A stretch of DNA of 64,000 nt from positions 248,001 through 312,000 of the forward strand of contig QANY01003971.1 of assembly GCA_003255025.1 (NCBI GenBank). The letters run 5' to 3'. Positions 24,096-35,678 of the stretch are shown piece by piece (position 1 is the first letter of the stretch; each line of letters opens with the position of its first letter). The translations under genes and the position numbers were made by a program. The stretch is from Datisca glomerata. Lineage: Eukaryota; Streptophyta; Magnoliopsida; Cucurbitales; Datiscaceae. The notes below the pieces were generated by a model. It saw nothing but the letters and a program-made list of their open reading frames with translations. It was not told the DNA's origin and made no database searches.

Positions 24096-24742
24096 CTTTT
24101 CTCAGTGAATACAAATTCCATTTTCACTCTTCTCTATACTCGGGCTAGCTAACTTTCATTTAGATCATACTTTTAGGATCAATGTTCTAAACTACTTCAG
24201 TTCCTAAAGTTTTAAGCTACTTTAATTCAGGACATGGGCTGTTTAGATCTCCCAATGCTTACACTCCTAGGAGAAAACATCAGGTATTCCTGGAGTATTA
24301 AAAATTCTATACTCCTCCACAAGAGTCATAGTTCTAGGACTTTGGTTGTTTCAACCATAGTAGTCAATTTCGTTTCAGTGTTCGTTTTGATTTTAAAAAA
24401 AAAATAAAACGTTTTAGATATTTTGGTTTCGGAAAAAATTTCGGTCATCTAAAATAATGTTTTAAAATTTATTATATATAATATAACTAAGAAAAAAATT
24501 GAATCAATAGATTATATCATGCAAATAATATGGAATTACCATTAAAATTCAACAAAATATCATATTAATGACATTAAATTCAACAAAAGCATCATATTAA
24601 ATAGTATTATCATCATGAAACACATAAATGTTCAACATCACAACTAATTTGCTTGAGTTTCATCATCAGCATCTTCATTATTTACCTAACAAGCTTGAGT
24701 TTCATCATCATTATCATCATCCTCATTATTCACCCCACAAGC
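24096..24742. other. AT-rich stretch downstream of hAT-1
   Basis: No gene. Includes a TTTCG/AAAACG-containing section at 24370-24450 and CATCATCATT-type simple sequence at 24655-24760, which overlaps the hAT-1 C terminus. It may contain the 3' end of hAT-1, but no terminal inverted repeat was identified. Confidence 0.35.
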
Positions 24743-27700
24743 TTAAGTTGCATCATCATCTTTCTCATTTGTTTTGCATTTCTCACGCCCGATTACTGCG
24801 TCAAGTTCAGCTTCTACATTGATATTTGTTTCATCAGGATGTGGTTGCTCGACAATTTTCCATCCGTTGATTTCTTCAGAAGACAATAACGTTGGTTCTT
24901 CACTTACCCACTCATCCAATATATCAATATTCTCCAAACTTATAGGGTCAGAAGAACACCCACTCTTTTTTTGCTTGTGCCTGTGATTAAGTAAAATTAA
25001 TATAGTTATTATAATTAATATATGATATGACAATTGAATTAATTTTTTAAATTGAATACTTTACATTTCTCGAATCTTCAAATTATAATGTACGAAAACA
25101 AGATCATTTAATCTTTGAAATTCTAATCAATTTTGTTTCTTTGAGTAAATGTGCTAAAAATTCTCCAATTTCTTTCACATCCACTTGAACTACAACATTG
25201 ACTGAGGATATGAATTGTTAATTTTTGTAATTCAGGAGTATCTCCACCAAAATGATCTCACCATACCTCTGTAAAAAAAATGTATGACTAAAATAAGCAT
25301 ATTGAGAATAAATTCAATTAAAATAACATAAATTCATAGGAGAAAAATTAACCTGGCGCTAATTTTGTTCGGTTTCATATAGGAAATCATTCAACAGTGT
25401 CATTCATGCCATTATTTACTTCTTGATACTTTGAAAATGATGGATCAAAATAACAACTTGGATCCAACAATATTGCAGCAGCATATAAAAGGCTTGGCAT
25501 TTGTGACTCCCATCGGGGATCAATTATCTTCTAATATGGAACATAATCTTTCTTCTTTTCAAGCCTCATTTTTATGGCTTCTTTAGCCTGATCAATTGCT
25601 TAAAATATAAAACCCATGGCGGGTTTCTTTTTACCGTCAACCATGTGAAGAACAACAAGTAAAGGTTCAATAATTTTCATCACATTCCCAAATCATTCCA
25701 AAAATCTATGCCTGCAACAACATCAAGGATTTCACACGCAGCCCATTCAGTACTATACCTTGATTTCATCTAATCATCACATAAAAACATCCGTTTAAGC
25801 TGCCTTGAAAATTTAAAAAGACATTGCAAAGTGAGGAAGTTTGTGGTTAACCTTGTGATACTCGGACGTATTAAATCTCTACCATTAGTGAACTTCGTTT
25901 TCATTAAGTTGAGTATTCACAAACGATTATATATGTATTTTGTAATCTTTTTTGCATCCGTTATTACTCGTGCATGTACAGGAATCTGATCAGGCTTCGT
26001 CATATCTTCCAGCATTAAATCAATGGTGTGTGCTGCAGCTAGCCTTATATTTGTTCACTACTTTCGTTGTCCCTGTTTTGCAGCTAGCCTCATTATCAGT
26101 AATAATTTGCACAATAATATTTGGCCCTACATAAGCGACAACCTCATAAAAAAGCTCAAACAACGCATCTGCATTCTTACCTATTTCACTAGCATTAACA
26201 GATTTCAAGAAGATCAATCCACTTTTGCAGACACAAAAAATTGATCAAAGTCCTACTTGTTCCATCAGTCCATCCATTAGCCATAATAATGGATACATAA
26301 GTACTCCATTGCTACCTAAAATAATTCATCAAAAGATTCACTTCATCAACTAGATTTTTTAAAAGTCATCCACTAAGATCATGATAAGAAGGCAACTTGT
26401 AACCTGACCTCATTGAAGATATAGCATCACCCATTGGTTGAAGAAATTTAGATCTGGCTACATTAAAAGGAATGTTTGCATCAAACCTCCACCATGCAAT
26501 TGCCATGTCAACTGCATCTCTTTGTTCTTTTGTAGTCAATGCGGACTTAATGGTAGGTTGTTATCCAATAGACGTTCTTGGACTTATCGGCGGTAACTTA
26601 CTCTTCTTTTGGCCACTACCACTACTCAAAGATTCATTCAATTTCCCCTTTCCCTTTAGGGGCTGTTTGATGTAAGATTGTGAGTAAATAATTTTCAGAA
26701 TAAGATTGCTAGAATAAGAACATATATGCCTGGAAAAATAAGATTACTTTATTTGTTAATACTTGGAAATGTTCTGATTTCATGGTAAATGTGTTAGACT
26801 ACTTTATTTGTTTTGATGGAATAGGTAAGAGGATGTTTTATGCATTATTGTCAAATTTCAATTTTACCCTTAGACTAAAAAATGATTATGAATAATAATT
26901 ACTTCATTTATAATAAGATGACCAACATAAGTAATAACAAAATGTAGATTCTACCCATGGATTTTTTTTCGTATATACTTATTAATTTTTCGACCAAACC
27001 ATTATATTATAATGCGTCATGTAGATTTTCATCAAATGTTCTCTACAATTGAACTAATACCACTACAAGTGTATTAATGTGGTATAGAATTTACAATATA
27101 AGATAATAATTCTTATAAGAAAAACACCCATGATTTTCAGCTCAATAATCAAGATTATAGTACTGTGGGAGAATATGATGTCTGAAAAATAAAGATTACT
27201 TTGTGTGGTAACAATTGAGAATGTTCTAATATAATAGTGAGAATTACTTTGTTTATTTTGATTAAATGTTTAAAAAAAATGTTACATATATAATTGTCAA
27301 TTTCTAATTTTACCTTTGGACCAAAATATATTTATTGATAGTTATTATATTTATGGAGGATAGTTTGGTAAGAAGAAGAAGAAAGAAAAACTAGAGATGC
27401 CAGGCATGGAAATAACCCCCAATTTTGGGGGTTTTAAAATACCCTCCAAATGAGGGCATCTTCACATTCTGGTTATTTACATACCCTAAAAAATTTCTAA
27501 ACCAAACAATGTAATCAATTGCTTTCTTTTAGTTACCAGACATATTGTCTCACTTCCCTTTATACCAAACGTACCCTTAGATTGATTTCTTCTTCATGAT
27601 ATTCAAGCTTCTCATCATTCATTTCCTCATCAATATCAAATAGGTGTCTTACTTCATCATCTACTTGTTTTTTCGTTTCCCTATCTTTTTTAATTCTAAA

Positions 27701-27954
27701 ATTAATCTTTCCATTTTCCATTTGACATCCAAAGGGACCTCATACACTTCGCCACATACCCAGAAATCCAACCTAAATGCTGCTTAAATCTTGTTATGCC
27801 GCTCCTTTTAATACCTTATCACAAACAACATTTCGATTGTCTTAAATTACAATCACATAAGTCAAGCTTGATCATCTGATTGAGCTGGACCATATATTTT
27901 AGAAGATGCAGTGGATAAATTACTCTTTCCTCCTCGAGCTCCACCTCCACTCAT
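24743..27954 (-). pseudogene. hAT-1 transposase (BED, DUF659, dimerisation domain)
   Basis: Minus-strand transposase reading from 27954. The start MSGGGARGGKSNLS leads into a BED zinc finger; SGITRFKQHLG is recognisable near 27815, in a different frame after a TGA and indels. The coding sequence is then interrupted by a MITE (26659-27576). Downstream: IAWWRFDANIPFNVARS near 26500, the DUF659 block SEIGKNADALFELFYEVVAY with VQIITDNEASC (26060-26190), STEWAACEILDVVAGIDFW near 25730, and the hAT dimerisation motif SQCCSSSGCERNW near 25190. An acidic C-terminal tail ends at 24743. Several stops and frameshifts make it inactive. The order matches plant hAT transposases of the BED/DUF659/dimerisation type. 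Confidence 0.85.
26659..27576. mobile_element. PIF/Harbinger (Tourist-like) MITE in hAT-1
   Basis: A 918-bp AT-rich insert begins GGGGCTGTTTGATG and ends ACCAAACGTACCC, whose reverse complement is GGGTACGTTTGGT. TTA flanks both sides (26656-26658, 27577-27579). A TTA target duplication with GGG...GTTTGGT ends fits PIF/Harbinger MITEs. It sits between the BED part and the KGKGK-containing part of the hAT-1 transposase. An internal segment with TTTGT...GATTACTTT is loosely repeated at about 26740-26830 and 27186-27266. It encodes no protein. Confidence 0.8.
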
Positions 27955-28690
27955 TTCTAAACAAAATACTACATATAATTTAATACTTTAGAATAAATCT
28001 AACAGTCAGCACAATCTAAAAATTTGCAGGTTCAGTAAATTAGAAGATGCAATGGATAAAAATTTGCAGGTTCAGAGACTTTCATAAGGTGAAAACATAA
28101 TAAAAATCCAACACTTCCTTGATTGTTAATAAGGTGAAAACAAAATATCATATTGCATGCTAGAAAAAACCCATGTATAATTTGTTTTGAACCTCAACTT
28201 GGATATGATTTTTCACATCAAACAAATAGAAGCAATAATAAAATGACCGCGTTTCACTGCATCCATTTCTGGCTAAAATGAGAGTAACTAGGGTTTGGAA
28301 ATACACCTTAGGGCCTAAAATTGCAGATCATCAAGAACATAATAAATTCTACCAACTTACAATCACTATGACATAAATACATCTTTACCACTAAGATAAG
28401 AACTTAAGAAACTCTAACACCACTTGATCGTATATTGTACCTTATTGTCAATCTGAAAAAAAATTGTACTCTACCTAAATATGCTCGGTAAAACCCATAA
28501 AAATTTTCAAAAATAAAAAGTTTTGCTTTAGCTGCTTCTTCTTTTCAACCTTTTTGGTTTCCTAATTAGATGACTCGAGGACCCGAGATCTTTTTATCTT
28601 TCTCTTATTAAGTTCTCTAAGGTAGATGAGCTCTTCTTCTCTATCGTTGGACTACTCCGTTGACCGAACATAATCCATCAATGTAGATAT
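27955..28690. other. No recognised gene
   Basis: AT-rich sequence upstream of the hAT-1 start. TTTGCAGGTTCAG occurs twice (near 28022 and 28062). Nothing else can be supported. Confidence 0.3.
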
Positions 28691-29215
28691 TATCGATGCG
28701 ACCTTTTATTCTTATTTCTTTGTTTCTTCTTTTTCTTTTTTTATTTCTTCCTTTTCTTCCTCTTTATTCCTTCTAATTCTTATTTTCTTCACCTTCTTCC
28801 GTTCTTAATTTTCAGCTTCTTCTTCTTCTTTGTGTATTTATTTTTCTTCTATTTTTTCTTCTTTTTCTTCTATTTTTGTTTTTTCTTCCTTTTCTTTTTC
28901 CGTTTTCTCTCCTTTTTGTTTTTTCTCATCTGTTTTTTCTTCCTCTTCCTTCTTCTCACATTCACATTCCTTCTACTTATTACCTTCCTTCTCTTCTTCT
29001 TCTTCTCTTCCTTCTTCTTCTACATTCGCTTCTTATTTTTCTTCTTCCTTCTCTTCTTCTTTTTCTTCTTCTTTTTCTTCTTCTTTTTCTTCTTCTTTTT
29101 CCTTCTCTCCCAACATCTCCTCTTCTTCTTCTTTCTCTACCATATGTTCTTTTCTTCACCCTTCCCTCCTTTTTCATTTTTTTCTCTTTCTTCTCAATCT
29201 CCGTCTCCTCCCCGT
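28690..29215. repeat. TTC/CTT polypyrimidine tract
   Basis: About 500 bp of the plus strand is nearly all C and T, built from TTCTTCTTTTTC-like units (for example TTCTTCTTTT repeated at 29055-29100). All three plus-strand frames stay open only because of this bias. The minus strand reads as Arg/Lys/Glu-rich protein, see 28980-29537. Confidence 0.85.
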
Positions 29216-29537
29216 CAGATCGAGGACAAGAGTAATAATCTAGTTTCGATGTTACCAGATGATCCATCAAAATTTTGATTTGGGAAATTGCAAAAGAAAT
29301 GTCTAATTGCATAGATAGAATCTTCTTTTCCATTGAAGTGATCTTTTGGTCCATTCCAATCACCTGACACAATCTTCTTTTCCACTGAACTTCTTGGTCA
29401 CAACCTTCTTCTCCTCTTTTTTTATTGGCCTCCTCGGATTTCTTCCTCTTTTTCTTATCCTCTTCATTTTCAATGGGTACCTCCTCCTCCTCATTAGCCT
29501 CATCTTCAACTGGGAAAGGTGACTGAGGAGGCGTCAA
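28980..29537 (-). CDS. Charged coiled-coil-like ORF of a transposon
   Basis: A 185-codon minus-strand frame. The N terminus is Pro/acidic (MTPPQSPFPVEDEANEEEE), followed by Lys-rich stretches and a middle segment with heptad-like hydrophobics (ITSMEKKILSMQLDISFAIS). The C-terminal half is almost only Arg, Lys and Glu because the DNA there is a purine-only repeat. It lies downstream of the DUF1985-like segment on the same strand. In plant transposons that carry DUF1985, a charged spacer often follows and a Ulp1 protease comes last; no protease was found here. It may be an exon of that gene rather than an independent protein, and the Arg-rich end may be untranslated. Confidence 0.4.
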   Translation of the reverse strand: MTPPQSPFPVEDEANEEEEVPIENEEDKKKRKKSEEANKKRGEEGCDQEVQWKRRLCQVIGMDQKITSMEKKILSMQLDISFAISQIKILMDHLVTSKLDYYSCPRSDGEETEIEKKEKKMKKEGRVKKRTYGRERRRRGDVGREGKRRRKRRRKRRRKRRREGRRKIRSECRRRRKRRRRREGR

Positions 29538-29597
29538 CTAAAAAAATGAGTATCGTGTAGACTACAAGATCAGTTACACAAACCACGTGTAGTAATC

Positions 29598-29730
29598 GTG
29601 TAACCATCGTGTAGACTACACGAGGTTAGTGTAACCATCGTGTAGACTACACGAGGTTAGTGTAACCATCGTGTAGACTACACGAAGTCAGTGTAACCAT
29701 CATGTAGTCTACATGATGACTACACGATGC
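29598..29730. repeat. 31-bp palindrome-bearing tandem array A
   Basis: Units start at 29598, 29629, 29660 and 29691, exactly 31 bp apart. Each holds CGTGTAGACTACACG, a 7-bp inverted repeat (CGTGTAG/CTACACG) around one central base, preceded by GTGTAACCAT. The last unit has drifted (CATGTAGTCTACATG keeps the symmetry). 31 is not a multiple of three, so the array is not a protein repeat. Confidence 0.9.
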
Positions 29731-30050
29731 CGTGTTCAAGAAGAAGAAGATGATTTTGAACATACCTTCTCTCCAACTACTGATCTCCAAAAAAATTTTT
29801 CTTTTTCCTCCTCAATAGGGACCAATGAAAGAACTGTCAACTAAAAAGATTTCCTTTTGTAGATTCTCAACCGGTACTATTTTGGTCGGACACTGCTTGA
29901 GAACCTTGGTACATTGGTCGAAACCTGGTTACCATACAAACTACCCACCAAGGGGATAATTTCAAATACCCATGGTTATTTAAACGAAAGAGAGTAATTC
30001 AGTATTCAGCACATAAATAATTCAATGCATCCTACATAGAAATAAATAAA

Positions 30051-30813
30051 TTATACCTGGAAGTCAAATGGACATCCATTGAGTGAATACCTATGGACAA
30101 TAGTGGGGGATTTCTGTGTTTTTTTTTTATTTTTTTCTTGATCTTTACGATCACAAAAAACAACTTTGGTATTCTTCACAACTAATAGTGATTTCATTGT
30201 TTTGAACGAGAGGTCTCCCCACAGATATTGGTTGAACGCTTAAAGGTCGTCAACCAAAACTAACCATCTTTTCTCAATTAGGGTACGGTTCTCCTTCCCC
30301 AATAGAAAATGCTCTAGCGAATAAATCAGAGCCATATTGACCGTATCATAATCTGACTTATATTCAGAGCTCTTGAACTTCTCCTCCAACTCATCCCTGT
30401 TTATTGATTGGGCTTTGGGAAAGTACAGATCAGAGATTTTGTTAGGGCCACGTGCTTCTTCTCATCCCGGGCTTCACCAAAATTTATTCTAGTGATCAAA
30501 GAGAACTCCTTCTTGGAGAAGCACAATGGCTCCTCATTGATAAGAAAATGGATCTCCTCCTCAGATGGAGTGTCATCCACATATTCGACCTCCCTAGCCA
30601 GCACCTGATGGCACATAGTTTTTGAAAACTTTAGGGATGACAGATCAAGGAGATGACCAAAGCATGTCTCCCTAAATTAGGCGAGTTGAGTATATGTCTG
30701 CTTGGTCTTGATAAGCTCTATGCAGTTGGTATTGCACTTTGCATTGACCCTTGCTTTTAGAATATTGTTAACATCATAACATATCTTAGTTGCATCTTTG
30801 ATGAAGCCATAAC
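30051..30813 (-). pseudogene. Transposon gene segment with DUF1985-like domain
   Basis: Minus-strand frame starting at a plausible splice acceptor (CTACAG before GTTATGG). It contains RETCFGHLLDLSSLKFS, then EIHFLINEEPLCFSKKEFSL with ITRINFGEA, and further on MALIYSLEHFLLGKENR, WLVLVDDL and FNQYLWGDLSF. This pattern (an X-L-x-F-x-x-x-EF-x-LIT-G/R-x-x-x-G block, then a Y-x-L-E-x-x-L-LG block, then VDDL-x-x-FN-x-Y-x-WG) is the plant DUF1985 signature. That domain is found in Mutator-like and related transposons that carry Ulp1-type proteases. A TAG interrupts it after TYTQLA, and another stop replaces the residue after LVDDL. The end at CAGGTATAA (30051-30059) could be a donor site. DUF1985 has no known biochemical activity. 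Confidence 0.65.
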
Positions 30814-30871
30814 CTGTAGTATATTCAAGGCATACATAAGATCAAGAAATATACATTATGCTCATGTAGTC

Positions 30872-31075
30872 ATCGTGTAGACTACATGAGGGGTACACGA
30901 CCTTCATACAGTCCTAGTGTAGCCTACACGAGGCTTACACGATCCTCGTGCAGTGTACACTAGGCTTACACGACCCTCGTGTAGCCTACACGAGGCTTAC
31001 ACGACCCTCGTGTAGCCTACGCGAGGCTTACACGACCATCGTGTAGCCTACACGAGGTTTACACGACCCATCGTC
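30872..31075. repeat. 31-bp palindrome-bearing tandem array B
   Basis: Units at about 30913, 30944, 30975, 31006 and 31037 repeat every 31 bp, with degenerate units before them. Each contains CGTGTAGCCTACACG, again CGTGTAG/CTACACG around one base, followed by AGGCTTACACGA. Same period and palindrome arms as array A 1.2 kb away, with a different linker. A stray degenerate unit occurs near 31720-31755. Confidence 0.9.
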
Positions 31076-31428
31076 TAATCCTTGGTTAGGGAAAGAAACC
31101 AGCCAGCTATGATTGGAGTCTCGACACAGCCTATTTTGAAATTCGGATGAAGGGATGAAAGATTTAAGTTCAATATAGTCTTTCAAACGTTAGTGGGAGA
31201 GATCTTCCTCACAAAGCCAGAGAGTTTTAATAGTATTAATTGTAGTGATGGTAGGGGATGTTAGAAATCGAACACTTCCTCGGCCCAACATGTTGAGACC
31301 AGAGCGTGACTAGGGAGCAAGTTCTTAAAAACTCACATTTTCTCATTGGGGTTCTTAGGAGCTTCCTATTCATATGTCACGTTGATTTTTCCTTCTTCTA
31401 TGAAATCATGGATTTTTTTGCTTCAAAG

Positions 31429-31720
31429 TCTAGCTTGCATCCATCCCATGACCTGGTCTCCCCTCATTGGGACTTAACTAAATTCTGCCAATTCTTTCCC
31501 CCAGATACATACTTTTATTCCTTTCTCCTATAAAGCTTCCTTTCCTGAATCTTAGCGATTGTCTTCTCTTTCTTACACAGCCCTTGACCCATGTCTAGCT
31601 TGCATCCGTCCCATGACCTAGTCTCCCCTCATTGGGACCTAACTAAATTTTATGAATTCCTTCCCCCAGATACATACTTTTATTCTTTATCCCATAAAGC
31701 TTCCTTTCCTAAATCTTAGA
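31429..31720 (+). repeat. 165-bp spaced direct duplication
   Basis: TCTAGCTTGCATCC starts a block of about 128 bp at 31429 that recurs at 31594 with a few substitutions. Both copies run through ATTGGGAC, CCCCCAGATACATAC and ATAAAGCTTCCTTTCC. About 37 bp separate the copies. Confidence 0.85.
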
Positions 31721-33440
31721 TACATGAGGCTTACATGACCCTCGTGTAACCTAGAAAACAGACACTCACCAAGTCTAGAACCTCAGAAACTAAAAAAAAT
31801 ACTAAAAAACCCAGGAGAAAAAACTCAGAAACCCAAAAAAAAAATTAGAAACAAAAGAAAACAACATTGTTGTTATTCGGACATCTACAAAAACAGAAAC
31901 GCATAAATCCAAAAAAAAATCCTAAGAAACCCGAAAATCTACCTTGTTGTTTTTCCTTGTTGCGGGAGACAAAGATTCAAGGATTTGCAGAGAGAGATGT
32001 TGCGACTTCGAAAGAGAGAGAGAGAGATAGTAACAGTAAGAGAGATGAGGGAAATGCAAGTGAGGGAAACGAAGGGGTGGGTTTTTTCTAACGAGATAGT
32101 GTAATCATCACTTTTTTAGCCGTCGTTTAGAATTCGTGAAGGGAATTTTTGGTAACTTCACAAACTGATTTTGAATTGATGGTGAGCCCGGGCGAAGGTA
32201 AGCAAAAATTAGTGATAGAGTTCATTTATGCAAAATGGTTAGTCTAGGGGTCCAGTTTAGTAAAAATCTTTTGAGTTTCAAATAGAGGATGTCGAGAAGG
32301 GAGAGCTAGCAGAGAAGGGTTTCTACGTTCTTGACAGAATAGAGAATAATGAGAAGAGTTTCAGTTTTTTTGGTCAATGGTAAAAATATATTAACCAAAA
32401 GAATTACACTAGCTACAAGAGAAATACCTCAGGTAATAACACGCACTATAATGCTATAGCTGAAAACTAGATATGCAATAAAAACACACTATACTACCAA
32501 AACAAGGAGCAAACAAGACAATCCGAAACAGATAAACCGCAAAAGAGATACAACACGAATCTCACAGCAAGGAAAAGCACAGAACAACCTAACCAACGAG
32601 ATCAACACCTAAATAGAGCATAATAATGACAACCTATCTATCAAAACCTACACAATTCACCATAAATTAAGACCTCGATAACTACAATAGGTGCACAAAT
32701 AACCAAACATATAACGAACCTAAATTGTAGCTACTAGAAAGCAAAAACTAAGATCGAAAACAATGAGTGATTACACTAAGCGACCAGAATGAGAGACCTC
32801 ACCAGAACCCCCTCGACAATGGTTGAGTCTTAGGAGATACGACTTGCCTGGTACAACTTTCTTATCCCGAACATCGCTCACCTCATAACTGGAGACTTTC
32901 CCTACGACTAAGTAAGAAAGTGAAGGGAAATAGGACGTTGGGCTGCCATAAGGTACAGAGTAGGGGAAAATCAAGCTGGTGACAGAAAGGCATGGCCATT
33001 CTTTGAACAAGGCCAGTATCCTTCTTCTGCTTGTATCTGGGATAAAGCCCCAAAGGAAACGCTAGCGACTCAAACACAGAAATTACCATCAAAACCTAAT
33101 CACGAAGTTCTCGAATCTGGCGAAGCTTACACATGCTGAAGGAGAAAACAAAATTTGGAACAACCTCTAGAATCTGGCGAAGCTTACAAATCTGGACCCT
33201 CACTAAACTAATGTAATAATATTTTCAATTTTAGATTTTGAGTGATTCAAATTTTCAAGGCTCTTTTTATGTGGCTGACGTTTTTGGGTGTTCCCTTTTT
33301 TTCAAAGTCTTTTACAAGACTTTTTACTGAACCCTATAACTTAGTCCTATAAAAGACCTAAATTATTGTAATGATAACCCTAGAGATTGAAGTATGACAC
33401 CTTGAATCATAAGTTTGAATCTATAGTACCTCCCCAACAC
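31721..33440. other. No recognised gene
   Basis: Purine-rich simple sequence (AAAGAGAGAGAGAGAGA near 32006) and AT-rich sequence. GGCGAAGCTTACA recurs near 33120 and 33177. A 74-codon Lys/Arg-rich frame at 31867-32091 has no recognisable domain and is probably not a gene. The sequence between 31800 and 32100 could be the 5' end of the DUF1985-bearing transposon on the minus strand. Confidence 0.3.
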
Positions 33441-33444
33441 CTGA

Positions 33445-35676
33445 AAATCCACTTCACTACCTCCTAGTGTTGTTCTTATGGATTGTTCATGTATCTGCCC
33501 ACTACTCTCCTACATATGCTATTTTAAGTTTGGTACATACCATGGCATATATACAACTGCCAATAGCAAAACATAAAACGCATTGGCCATATAGTCATGC
33601 TTGTGCTCTGTTGAATGTGACTCCTTTCTAGATAGTCTGAAGTGATTAGCCAAGGGGGTGCTCACAAGCTTTGCTTCACCCATGTTAAATCTACTAAGCA
33701 TTTTCTTCACATATTATTTTTGTGATAAAATCTAATAGACCATTCACCCTATCCAAAGTAATCCTCATCCCAAGAATTTGCTTTGTTACTCCCAAATCCT
33801 TCATTGTAAACTCATTTGGTAACTTCTTCTTCAATTTATCAAACTTCATATACAAGCACCTACAATCATCATGTTATTGACATATAACAATAGATTTATA
33901 TATGAGTTGTCAAATTTCTACACATAACAACAATGATCTGCTTGTCACCGTAAGAAACCGTTACTATACATAAACCTATCAAACTTCTTGTACCATTGTC
34001 TTGGAGCCTGTTTTATACCATACATGCTCTTTTGAGTTTTGCACATCATTTTCTCCTTGTCCTGTACTTTAAAACCATGTGGATAATGCAGGTGAATTTC
34101 TTCCTCAAAATCACCATGAAGAAAAGTTGTTTTTACATCTAATTATTCTAAGTGCAAGTCTTTCTTTGCTACTAAACTAAGCATAGTGCTGACTATGGTT
34201 AACTTGACCACATGGGAGAAATTTTAGTGCAGTCAATTTCTTCTTTTTGTTGAAACCCCTTCCCAACAAACCTTACTTTATACCGCTTGCTACCATGTTC
34301 TTCTTTAACCGAGTAAATTCACTTATTATGCAACACCATTTTATTCTTTTAGATAACTCTGCCAACTACCATGTAGGGTTGGACATTAATGAGTTCGTCT
34401 CATCCCTCACGGCTAACTCCTACTTAATTTATTTATCTTTCTACATAGCTAAAAAATAAATCTTGGGTCACTACTGTCATTCAACAAAATGTTGTATAAA
34501 GAAGGTGAATACATTTGTGGTGCTCTAAAATTTCTGGAATGTCTTCTGGATTCAATCACATGAGTGTGTAGATTGACTTCTAGAGCTACACTCTTCTAAT
34601 TTTCCTGGTCAATGTTTTTCAACACAGTTATTGGAAAATCTTTCAGCCGAACAACATCTGACTTCTTAACTTTAGGACATGTGCTTTCAGATTCTGTACA
34701 CAACATGTCTTTGTATCACTTGTTCATTGAAGATAACATCCATGCTCTAGATAATCTTTTCATTTTTGCTATCATAAAACCGATAATCAAACTTGGTATC
34801 ACCATAGGCAATGAAAAAACATTTCTTAGGTTTAGGGTCAAATTTAGTTATATCAGTAAAATCAATATGAACGTAAGAAACACGACCGAACACTTCAGAA
34901 AATTGTAATTTAATGGTATTCAAGGTCTCATGTCAATTGGATACGTCGTAGTCTTAACTGCAACATCCTAAAATGTTTTGATAGCCCTACATGTGATCTC
35001 ATGCTCCTAACACGTTCTGTTAGGGTCTTCTTTCATCCTCGCTGCCACCCCACTTTGCTAAGGTATCCCTGGAATGGTTTTCAACATCTTGATCCTATTA
35101 TCAACATGATATCACTTGAACCCATCATTAATGTAACCACCTCCATTATCAGACCATCAGCATTTTACCTTATAATTTATCTCATTCTCAAGCACGCTCT
35201 CCACCTTTTGAAGGTATCAAAAGAATCACATTTATTTTTCATTAAATAAACTCATACCTTTCTACTCAAGTTGTCAATGGATGTCACAAAGTACCTTCAA
35301 CAGATGCGATTGGAGCATGTTCCCACACATCAGCATAAATTAAATCTATTTTTTATTTTTTTAAGTCTCTACGTGCTTTTAAAAAGCTAATTTTGTTATG
35401 TTTTCCAAGATACAATATTTACACAAAATGTGCTTAACAGTCTTCAACTCCAATAACTTTCCCTTTGACAAAATCACTTTCATTTTCGTGTGACAAATAT
35501 GCCCAAGTCTATAATGCCAAAGACTTAAATTTCCATTAGCATCAATAACTGCAAATGTTTCTTTGTAGCTGTAAGAGTTCCGGTTTTATTTTCTCGAGCT
35601 ACAATCATGGCTCCCTTGGTGATTTTCCAAGCACCTGCAGCAAAAAGTCACATTATGTCCTTCCTCATCAAGTTGC
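33445..35676 (-). pseudogene. copia-3 pol remnant (minus strand)
   Basis: Reading from 35676 downward: GQLDEEGHNVTF-like end of protease, WKITKGAMIVAREN, GAG-pre-integrase NLSLWHYRLGHICHTKMK with CKYC (about 35400-35540), then integrase debris. Reverse transcriptase pieces follow: TTFLHGDFEEEIHL, SMYGIKQAPRQWYKKFDRF (near 34000) and MKDLGVTKQILGMRI (near 33810). The last part is the pre-RNase-H linker FNMGEAKLVSTPLANHF (33620-33710) and YAMVCTK. The active-site YVDD was not seen intact. Stops and frame changes are frequent. The element is cut at 35676-35678 by a CACTA end. Confidence 0.8.
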
Positions 35677-35678
35677 CT

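Noticed and set aside
28830..29278. Plus-strand open frames of 119-148 codons, Phe/Ser/Leu-rich
   Set aside because: All three frames are open only because the DNA is a TTC/CTT polypyrimidine tract; no domain or start context supports a protein.
31867..32091. 74-codon Lys/Arg/Glu-rich frame
   Set aside because: Composition follows A- and GA-rich simple sequence, no recognisable domain.
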